DNA of 11,970 nt from Thiotrichaceae bacterium (GTDB taxonomy: Bacteria > Pseudomonadota > Gammaproteobacteria > Thiotrichales > Thiotrichaceae). A model generated the notes under the pieces. That model ran no database searches. It was not told the DNA's origin and saw only the letters and a program-made list of their open reading frames with translations. Below are positions 5,695 to 11,970 of the stretch, in pieces. The stretch lies in the NCBI GenBank assembly GCA_027030285.1, contig JALVFC010000196.1, positions 1-11,970 of the forward strand, read 5' to 3'. How positions within the stretch are numbered: position 1 is the stretch's first letter; each line of letters begins with the position of its first letter. Both the position numbers and the translations under genes were made by a program.

Positions 5695-8600
5695 TAAGCT
5701 CACAGTGGACTGCACAGTAACCAACAGCACCTGCTACAAACCCACTTGCTCCAGCCGCTAAGACGCTGCTAACGGCATTAACACGACTTAGTTGCGCAAC
5801 AGATCTTGCCTGCCGTGCCCCTAGCTCAAAACGCCCAGAGTTCATGTTTCGGTTAGCCTCTGCTGTACCTCTTGTAGTTGTATATTCAGTATATTCGCCA
5901 AGAGCAAAGGATGAAAAACTGAAGAAACTGAGGCCTAAAGCAGTATTGAACATGTTGCCATAATATCTTTTTAAACATTTTTCAATGCAGTCTTCATCGT
6001 CACCACATTCTGCGGCTAGTCCGAGAGAATCAATGAATCTTAGTGGATTGCCGTATACGTAACTATATGTATTAAGCCCACCTTCAAGACCTATAGGATC
6101 ACTCGTGATGTAACGTCCTGTAGAAGGATCATATGTTCTAAAGTAGTTGTAATGCAGCCCCGTCTCCTGATCGTAGTACTGTCCCGGAAATCGCAATCGG
6201 TTATCAATGCTATTAGCAGCGTCCAACACCACTTCACCAAATGTTTGGTAGACCGCAGACCAGGCAACTATGCCTGTTACGTTTATCAACTTCTGTGGCG
6301 TACCCAAATGATCATTCTGATAAAAGTAATACTGCCCACCCATCTGCATATAGAGTGGATCACTACCCCAGACACCATTCGGCCGATATCCGTACTGCCG
6401 ATCAAGGCTGCCGCCATTATCAAACTCTGCAACCAACCCTTCATCCGCATATAAAAAATAGGTGCGTTGGCCGCTCACATCCTTCCATAGACGCCGGCCA
6501 AAGGGGTCATAATAATAACTTGCTATGGTAGTGCTGTTTGAACTCACCTCCACCAACCGATTTTCAAGATTATAACGGTAGTTGGTAACAACGCTATCCT
6601 TAGTTTTGTGTGTCAGGCTGCCATTGGCATCATGGACAAAGCTGGTATGGCTATCGATACCCGTAAGTTGGTTATTATCGTTGTAAGCCCAAACTCCGGG
6701 AACCCGACTATCTGACAAGCGGTTATCTACCGCATCATAGGCATATACTTCATCAGGCAAGGCAGGATTATCGGCTTGTATTAATCTATCCAGCCCATCA
6801 TAACCATAGCTGTATAAGCCATGTTCTGTCTGTTTGGTGTCGATGTTACCAGCAGCGTCATAGACATAGCGATAGTCCATGATGGTATTCTTGGCGGGAT
6901 CTTTTACCGTGATACTCTTTGGACGTAGAAGCGGGTCATAGTTGTACTCTTGTGTGCTGCCTCCTGGCAGGGTGATTTTACTTGGCATATACCAATTAAT
7001 GCTATTGACGGTAAACGCGCCGCCTGGCATCTGCACACTGTTTAACAGGTTGTTTTGATCATAACTGTAGCGAATAATTACGCCATCTGGCCCAGTAAAG
7101 GATTCCTTTAGGCCATTGCCTGCAAAAGTATAGCTGTAAGATTTACTGAATGAGCCATAATTAACTGACTCAGACAGCTTTTGATTTAGTGAATTATAGC
7201 TATAAATGGCTGAGGTGATTCCATCGTTATAGCCAATCAGATTGCCAACGTTGTCATAACTCAATGTAACTACTTTGTCTGCTGTTGGTGCTGATATGCT
7301 GGCAAAATAACTGAATTCCGTGTTTCGCAAACCATCATCATAGACATACCGCTTCAGTTGACCCTTGGCGTCAATGACAGTCGACAGATTTCCTACCGGA
7401 TCATAACTGTATTGAATAATATCACCCATAGGACGCGTCTCACGCACCTTCCGATTGGCGCGATCATATTGAAACGCTGTGGTGTTGTTTTCCGGATCAT
7501 TGACTGAAAGCAGGTTATCCCGGTTATCGTAAACATAGAGGGTCTCGCCATTCAGCGGGTCTACGTTTTTTACTATTCGATTAAGCGCATCATAGACAGT
7601 TTTGGTGCGCCTCTGTTTTGCATCTATAGCTACCGTCTGGTTGCCTACAAGATCGTATTCACGTAGCTCCTCCAATTGCAGGTCAACCGCCAGCTTATCA
7701 ATCTGCTTGATTTGACGCCCGCGGCGATCATAACGCAGCAGCCGGGTATAGGTTGGAAATACGATTGATCCCACCTTGCCGGCGCCATTTACTGATCCAG
7801 TTAGATAAATCGATTCAATAACATTACCATTACCATCAGTGATGGTTCGCAGACGCCCAGACAGATCATAGCTGTAGCGTTTAGAACGCCCTTCCGGATC
7901 TGTCTCTTTCAGACGGTTGCCATCCGCATCATATTCTATTTTATAACTTTTTGTATTGGGCAGAATTACCTCTATCAGTCGATGCTGGATGTTATAGCGA
8001 TATTGTATAATATAATTCTTTGCATCAGTCACCTTTATCAGGTTATTCACCGCATCGTAATCATATTGCGTGCTAAAACCCAGCGGGTTTGTTTTGCTTG
8101 TTAGATTCCCTGCATCATCATAGGCATTAACCCAAACCTTCCCCCGCGCATCCTCAATGCGCAGTGGATTACCCATCACATCATATTCCAGATATTTGGT
8201 TTGGTTTTGTTCTGGATCAGTAACAGTTGCTATATTCCCAAAAGCATCATAGGTGCGTACAGTTGTTGATGCCACCGTCACCTCATCTGCCTCACGCGCT
8301 TCAGACATCATATTGCCATAGGCATCATATGTATAAGTAGTCACCCGCTGCTCAGTCAGCCCCAAAGCCTCAGTTTTTTTGATTAGATTTCCATTGGCAT
8401 CATACTCATACTTAGTCACCACCCCATTCTCATTTGTCTCCTGCAACACCCTTGAGTTGGATGGATCATAGGTTTTGCTAATGTTGCTACCATCTGGATA
8501 AGTCACCTTTATGACGTTATTCCACTGATCCAATTCTTTTATTGTTTTGTTACCCGATTCATCTGTAATGGTATGGGTATTTCCATTTTTAACCAGGGTA

Positions 8601-9658
8601 AAGACAGTGCGCCCGGAGATATCCTGACGAATCATATCCCCTTCATAATCAGACCAGGTTTCAATCACCTTACCGGCTGCTGTTTTTTCCTGTTTATAGT
8701 ATTCCCGTTTATTCTTATCGTATTCGTAACTGAATGTTGAACCCACGCCATCTTGATCCAATATGCTGGCAGTTCCGCCGGTATTGCTGATGGTGATGAT
8801 TCGCCCGACAGGATCTGTTTTGGTTTTTAGTTTATCGCCATCGTAGGTGTAACTCCAGGCATTTTTGCGAACGTCAATCACTTTGGTGAATTTTCCACCC
8901 GCACCTTGATACTCTACACGGCGATTGCTGTAGTCACGGATTGCCGTTATGTCGTTGCCGTTATACTCGTACCATAGTATCTGGGTGTTGTTGTGGTCGA
9001 GTACGCCGCTCAGCCGTCCGTTTGCATCGTAGCGCATGGATACCTGTACATTGTTACGATCACCATAGGCTTTGATTCTTGTGCCCTGACTTAAGTATTC
9101 ACCTGTTCCGGGGACTGTTTCATAATCAATCCAATTACCTGAGCGGTTTTGCCAACGGAAGGTGTAGTTGCCTGCATCTTCGCTAAGGGTGATGGTCTGT
9201 TTGGGGTTGGTTGTATTGGTGTAGTTTCCATCAGTGCCTTTATACAGTGCGCCGCCATACTGTAGTTCAGTGGGGTACTTTACTCCACCCAGACAATCTC
9301 CTCCCGCATCGTTCTGTACTGCAATAAGTGGCGCCCATCGCTGATTGATGACCCAGCGGCCAAGCGTTGAATCCCAGGTTCGGGTGACACGCACATAACC
9401 ACCGAGCACCTTTATGCGCATGTCTTCAACTGTTTCGGTATGCTCACCAAGGTTTGGCCCGCTTCTGTCGGTTACCGGCATGAGGTATTGGGATGAAGTG
9501 CACGCAGGCAAGGCTGCCCATAGTGCTTGAAATGGAGCACAAAACAGCAGCAAGAGCACAATAGATATGTTCCAGTTTAATCGCACTGTCCGTTTGTCTT
9601 TTTTATTGGCTTGGCACATGGAATGCACCCTACCCGACTTATTTTTTCTATTGTTCAT
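5684..9658 (-). CDS. Sec-exported RHS/YD-repeat protein with a variable C-terminal tail
   Basis: A 1324-residue protein. A signal peptide covers about residues 30-48 (ISIVLLLLFCAPFQALWA). The N-terminal region 50-205 (DRSGPNLGEHTETVEDMRIK, then VLGGYVRVTRTW) precedes the shell. From about 207 to 1150 there are tandem YD repeats of the YDxxGNxxxxxDPxG type, expected to form a β-cage. The RHS-associated core is at 1155-1214 (LRFPGQYYDQETGLHYNYFR, TSDPIGLEGGLNTYSYVYGN, FIDSLGL). The tail is 1215-1324. The core ends DSLGL rather than DPxGL. Cysteines occur only at 15, 40, 53 and 122 and then in the tail. There is no PAAR or VgrG-linked N-terminus, so this is a Sec-exported type rather than a T6SS Rhs. 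Start: ATG at 9658 has no good ribosome site; the ATG at 9619 (residue 14) gives a more typical signal peptide and would place the 22-bp repeat upstream of the gene. The leader is 190 bp after the upstream gene. Confidence 0.93.
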   Translation of the reverse strand: MNNRKNKSGRVHSMCQANKKDKRTVRLNWNISIVLLLLFCAPFQALWAALPACTSSQYLMPVTDRSGPNLGEHTETVEDMRIKVLGGYVRVTRTWDSTLGRWVINQRWAPLIAVQNDAGGDCLGGVKYPTELQYGGALYKGTDGNYTNTTNPKQTITLSEDAGNYTFRWQNRSGNWIDYETVPGTGEYLSQGTRIKAYGDRNNVQVSMRYDANGRLSGVLDHNNTQILWYEYNGNDITAIRDYSNRRVEYQGAGGKFTKVIDVRKNAWSYTYDGDKLKTKTDPVGRIITISNTGGTASILDQDGVGSTFSYEYDKNKREYYKQEKTAAGKVIETWSDYEGDMIRQDISGRTVFTLVKNGNTHTITDESGNKTIKELDQWNNVIKVTYPDGSNISKTYDPSNSRVLQETNENGVVTKYEYDANGNLIKKTEALGLTEQRVTTYTYDAYGNMMSEAREADEVTVASTTVRTYDAFGNIATVTDPEQNQTKYLEYDVMGNPLRIEDARGKVWVNAYDDAGNLTSKTNPLGFSTQYDYDAVNNLIKVTDAKNYIIQYRYNIQHRLIEVILPNTKSYKIEYDADGNRLKETDPEGRSKRYSYDLSGRLRTITDGNGNVIESIYLTGSVNGAGKVGSIVFPTYTRLLRYDRRGRQIKQIDKLAVDLQLEELREYDLVGNQTVAIDAKQRRTKTVYDALNRIVKNVDPLNGETLYVYDNRDNLLSVNDPENNTTAFQYDRANRKVRETRPMGDIIQYSYDPVGNLSTVIDAKGQLKRYVYDDGLRNTEFSYFASISAPTADKVVTLSYDNVGNLIGYNDGITSAIYSYNSLNQKLSESVNYGSFSKSYSYTFAGNGLKESFTGPDGVIIRYSYDQNNLLNSVQMPGGAFTVNSINWYMPSKITLPGGSTQEYNYDPLLRPKSITVKDPAKNTIMDYRYVYDAAGNIDTKQTEHGLYSYGYDGLDRLIQADNPALPDEVYAYDAVDNRLSDSRVPGVWAYNDNNQLTGIDSHTSFVHDANGSLTHKTKDSVVTNYRYNLENRLVEVSSNSTTIASYYYDPFGRRLWKDVSGQRTYFLYADEGLVAEFDNGGSLDRQYGYRPNGVWGSDPLYMQMGGQYYFYQNDHLGTPQKLINVTGIVAWSAVYQTFGEVVLDAANSIDNRLRFPGQYYDQETGLHYNYFRTYDPSTGRYITSDPIGLEGGLNTYSYVYGNPLRFIDSLGLAAECGDDEDCIEKCLKRYYGNMFNTALGLSFFSFSSFALGEYTEYTTTRGTAEANRNMNSGRFELGARQARSVAQLSRVNAVSSVLAAGASGFVAGAVGYCAVHCELNGD
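5687..6016 (-). other. C-terminal tail of RHS protein: putative membrane-active effector module
   Basis: The 110 residues after the RHS core (1215-1324) start AAECGDDEDCIEKCLKRYYG. A hydrophobic, Phe/Ser-rich stretch follows (MFNTALGLSFFSFSSFALG), then a polar linker rich in Thr, Arg and Asn, then a small-residue hydrophobic helix (NAVSSVLAAGASGFVAGAVG) ending YCAVHCELNGD. Five Cys (1218, 1224, 1228, 1315, 1319) include two CX3C pairs, one at each end, so disulfides could clamp a helical hairpin. No nuclease, deaminase or ADP-ribosyltransferase motif is seen. By position it is the variable effector part of the RHS protein; a membrane-inserting or pore-forming action is inferred from its hydrophobicity. 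Confidence 0.55.
9613..9634. repeat. 22-bp near-palindromic repeat, copy B, within the RHS start region
   Basis: The + strand reads GGCACATGGAATGCACC followed by CTACC, with 18 of 22 bases identical to 5027-5048. It encodes residues 9-15 (GRVHSMC) if the RHS gene starts at 9658, or ends at the ATG if it starts at 9619. A more degraded match (ATACACCCTGC) is near 9714-9724. Confidence 0.45.
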
Positions 9659-9848
9659 ATTCTATTATGTCTTTGTTGTTACGGAAATCCATTTAGTTTT
9701 GTTTTGTGTGTTAAATACACCCTGCTCGGTTTTGCATATACGTATTTTAATTACCGATACAGCTTTTTTAATTATCAAGTTCAATGGAGTATTTATATTC
9801 ATTACCTTGATCTTGTTGGAGTTCGCAGGCTCACCAGCAACCTACGGG
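9659..9848 (-). promoter_or_regulatory. AT-rich leader between the Ig-like protein gene and the RHS gene
   Basis: This 190-bp gap is strongly AT-rich, unlike the genes on both sides, and probably holds the RHS promoter. On the minus strand TTGAAC, 17 bases, TGTATC is a possible sigma-70 pair (roughly 9749-9783), and GACATAATA lies just before the ATG at 9658. Both are weak matches. No long ORF or RNA gene is seen here. Confidence 0.3.
9821..9841 (-). terminator. Imperfect hairpin just after the Ig-like protein gene
   Basis: On the minus strand GTTGCTGG and CCTGCGAAC pair around TGAG with one T.T mismatch and one bulged G, giving seven pairs. It begins seven nt after the TAA at 9849-9851. No T-tract follows, so efficient intrinsic termination is doubtful; it may only stabilise the 3' end. 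Confidence 0.3.
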
Positions 9849-11970
9849 TTACTGTCCGCCACCCGAGTTACAGATACTGCACACGGTTGATCCTGGCGGA
9901 CATTGTTTAGGGCAAGACTGACCTGTAATTGGCGTATAACCGCCCGACCCACCGTAGCCGCCACCAGCACCGCCGCCACCGCTACCACCACTCCAGCTGT
10001 TACTGGTTCCTCCGCAGCTTGAGGTTGATGTTGTCGTATTCCAATGTGTAGAAGATGAGCCGCTTGTTTCTGCACCGTTGGCACACTCATAATCGTAATT
10101 TACCCTGGCACTACTACCATACGCAGTGCAACCTGCGCCGGAGCCGCTTCCGTCTGGTGACAATGACGCCAGCGCTGTAACACGGTAAGGAATAACAAGA
10201 CTCTCTTTTGCATTCAGACTGTTCGGCAGCCCCTGCTGGAATTCATATTTAAAGTAGGCATCTGAGGTTGGAAAATTAAAGGTCAGGTTATCTGCCCGAA
10301 CCAGCCCATGATTTGTGAGACGCAACTCACCATGAAATACCTCGCCCACCGGTAGGTCTGGCAGGATGGTGCCGGTGGGTTCAAACACAATTACTGGGGC
10401 AGGCACATCGGTTTCAAAGATGGCCTCTAGAACGATTTGATATTTGTCTTCAATGGTTATCTCTCTGACTGACCATTCCACACTAATCAGGTTGTAGTCG
10501 AGGAAGATATCCTTTACTGCTGTTATACCCGGTTTGATAGTAAAACGGCCTGACAAGTCTTCATGATTAGAGGCACTGGCACGGAAGCGATAGCGCCCGG
10601 CTGGTATATTCTGGAAGAAGGCCTCACCCAGTTGATCTGTATACAGCACCCCTTCATTACCAAGATCAATCTCATGTTGATAGCGGATTTTAGCTCCAGC
10701 GAGGCCAGGGATTGGGACACCATTTTCATCCAAAGTCGCTGTATAGATATCAGCTGCTTTAAATAGCATGCTACCGATACCTGATTGGGTAACGACAACG
10801 TAGACGTTGATATCTATGGTCGTGTTGTTACTGCTGCTAACGCGGAGTATGAACGGGTAGTTAGCTTCTGCTACCGCATCTGATGGGTTAGCTGCTATTT
10901 GAATTTCACGCTTTTCACCTACGGCAAGGTCACCTTGGGCCGCAGGGGATAGCAGGCTGATCCAACTTGGTGGCTGGCCACCACTGGTATCCAATAGCTC
11001 TACATTCACGCCGCTCATTACGGCAAGGCCGGTATTTTCCAGGGTGATGGTTTCCTGTATTGAGCCATTATGCACCACACCAGTTTCAATATAGTTAGGT
11101 TTGAAACTGAGATAAGGGTGCGTTTCCTGTAGCTGATAGTTAATCTGCACCTTACCCAGAGAGGCAACTCCACTTTCATCACTCAGCACGCGGAGGTAGA
11201 GGGTGCCGGATGCATCAGCAGTGTTATCCCCGGCAATGCTGAAAGGGAGCTGTGCCGATTGTTGCGATTGCAGATCAAAAGGCGTGCCCAGGTCAAGGGT
11301 GATGCCTTGAGGTGCTGAGCCAGATGGCTGATCTGCGGGGTTTAGTTCCAGGCGCAGATTGGTGGCTGTTGTTCCCTCACCCGCTGTTGCTTTAACCACA
11401 TCAAAATGTTGCTCAACATTTTTGGGTAATCTCAGATTCAACAGGGTTGGGTTTAGGGTGACACGGCTGATAGTGAACTGATCCTGTGCAGGCCGTGCCA
11501 ATAGATTGGGATAGATAGCAGAGACTTCAAAAATACCTGATTCACCTTCCAGTGGGTTGAAGGTGTAGGTGTAGCTGCCATCTATGCCCGTTAAGAGATC
11601 TACGGTACGTTCAAACCCATTCACTACCACAACTACTTGTATAGGTGCCGACGGCAGTGGGTTGGTAGTACTTCTATCTATTGCCTGGCCTGTGATGATG
11701 ATAGGTTCATCACCAAATGAGTTCTGAGGTGTGATGCTAGCAACTGTTGCATAGTATGGGGTCTCAGAGAGAGCCGCTGTTTGGCTGCCGGTCATTCCCT
11801 GTATAACGACGGCATCCGTTTGAGTCAGATGATAATGAAGCTTATCAATTTGAAGCTCAATAGTGACATTATCAGATGCACCTTCAGGAATCGGCACACC
11901 AAACCAATCAGATGTAAAGGAGTCGCCTGCGGGGATACGCGCAACAGTCTTGCCACTGATGGTAATAACG
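9849..11970 (-). CDS. Large exported Ig-like/NEW3-like protein with Cys/Gly-rich C-terminal tail; 5' end beyond window
   Basis: The frame is open to the window edge: 24 residues (VITISGKTVARIPAGDSF...) precede the first GTG at 11897, so 706 C-terminal residues are visible and the true start lies outside. Recognisable parts in visible numbering: a β-rich Ig-like domain about 70-170 (PIIITGQAID, GIDGSYTYTF); β-sandwiches of the NEW3/CARDB kind about 285-395 (QETITLENTGLAVMSGVNVE) and 525-600 (ELRLTNHGLVRADNLTF); between them a carboxypeptidase-regulatory/SpaA-like domain about 400-495 (DQLGEAFFQNIPAGRYRFRA). Residues 602-706 are Gly/Ser/Thr-rich low complexity ending CPKQCPPGSTVCSICNSGGG. All seven visible Cys fall in the last 93 residues. 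This indicates an extracellular scaffold or adhesin; no enzyme motif is seen. It precedes the RHS gene on the same strand with a 190-bp gap, so the two may be co-regulated. Confidence 0.85.
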   Translation of the reverse strand, partial: VITISGKTVARIPAGDSFTSDWFGVPIPEGASDNVTIELQIDKLHYHLTQTDAVVIQGMTGSQTAALSETPYYATVASITPQNSFGDEPIIITGQAIDRSTTNPLPSAPIQVVVVVNGFERTVDLLTGIDGSYTYTFNPLEGESGIFEVSAIYPNLLARPAQDQFTISRVTLNPTLLNLRLPKNVEQHFDVVKATAGEGTTATNLRLELNPADQPSGSAPQGITLDLGTPFDLQSQQSAQLPFSIAGDNTADASGTLYLRVLSDESGVASLGKVQINYQLQETHPYLSFKPNYIETGVVHNGSIQETITLENTGLAVMSGVNVELLDTSGGQPPSWISLLSPAAQGDLAVGEKREIQIAANPSDAVAEANYPFILRVSSSNNTTIDINVYVVVTQSGIGSMLFKAADIYTATLDENGVPIPGLAGAKIRYQHEIDLGNEGVLYTDQLGEAFFQNIPAGRYRFRASASNHEDLSGRFTIKPGITAVKDIFLDYNLISVEWSVREITIEDKYQIVLEAIFETDVPAPVIVFEPTGTILPDLPVGEVFHGELRLTNHGLVRADNLTFNFPTSDAYFKYEFQQGLPNSLNAKESLVIPYRVTALASLSPDGSGSGAGCTAYGSSARVNYDYECANGAETSGSSSTHWNTTTSTSSCGGTSNSWSGGSGGGGAGGGYGGSGGYTPITGQSCPKQCPPGSTVCSICNSGGGQ

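Noticed and set aside
6150..9040. Recurrent TCATA-type strings in the RHS gene as a DNA repeat array or CRISPR
   Set aside because: They are the antisense of recurrent TATGAT (Tyr-Asp) codons of YD repeats; spacing is irregular and set by the protein motif.
5684..9658. Type VI secretion Rhs effector
   Set aside because: The protein begins with a Sec signal, has no PAAR domain, and no VgrG, Hcp or adaptor gene lies nearby in the window.
9567..9910. Hydrophobic + strand frames (99 and 107 residues) over the RHS leader
   Set aside because: The hydrophobicity comes from AT-rich intergenic DNA and the antisense of a signal-peptide region; the two frames overlap each other with no motif.
9842..10090. 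82-residue minus-strand frame inside the end of the Ig-like protein gene
   Set aside because: It is an alternative frame of the Gly/Ser-rich repeat codons; the main frame continues cleanly through it.
1..11970. Search for tRNA, rRNA, riboswitch, transposase, integrase, toxin-antitoxin operon of classic type, CRISPR array
   Set aside because: No supporting sequence was seen on either strand; the palindromic motifs are too short and isolated to be an insertion sequence with its own transposase here.

Overview
The window looks like an accessory region of a Gram-negative bacterium, most plausibly a gammaproteobacterium. This is inferred from Sec-exported surface proteins, an RHS/YD-repeat protein and dispersed palindromic repeats. 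No taxonomic marker gene is present, so the assignment is tentative. Every convincing gene lies on the minus strand, so transcription runs from high to low coordinates. No RNA gene, CRISPR array, transposase or integrase is visible.

In transcription order: (1) 11970-9849 is the C-terminal 706 residues of a large exported Ig-like/NEW3-like protein, open at the window edge, ending in a Gly/Ser/Thr-rich tail that holds all of its visible cysteines. (2) 9658-5684 is a 1324-residue RHS-repeat protein with a Sec signal, a degenerate RHS core end (DSLGL) and a 110-residue hydrophobic tail with two CX3C motifs. (3) 5694-5500 is a tiny two-helix membrane protein that overlaps or abuts the RHS stop, the classic place for an immunity gene. 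(4) 5395-5051 is an AT-rich gene for an exported or membrane-anchored glutaredoxin-like protein with a CGFT active site. (5) 4892-777 is a 1371-residue multidomain surface protein (cadherin-like, Ca-binding loops, chitobiase-C-like, carbohydrate-binding-like, He_PIG, two HYR, TSP3, duplicated C-terminal module). (6) 686 to the window start is an exported rhodanese-fold protein with no cysteine in the active loop, running off the window.

A coherent reading is that this is a secreted or surface-displayed system. Two very large adhesive/scaffold proteins flank an RHS shell protein, whose C-terminal tail could be a membrane-active effector with a cognate membrane immunity protein. Two thioredoxin/rhodanese-type exported proteins could handle the cysteines concentrated in the tails. 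The toxin/immunity and redox-maturation roles are inference; only domain signatures, cysteine positions, gene order and overlaps are seen directly.

Two kinds of short palindromic element occur. A 22-bp motif is present twice (5027-5048 and 9613-9634, 18 of 22 identical), and a dyad motif covers the stop codon of the small membrane gene (5481-5509). They bracket the AT-rich glutaredoxin gene and suggest that the region downstream of the RHS tail has been remodelled.
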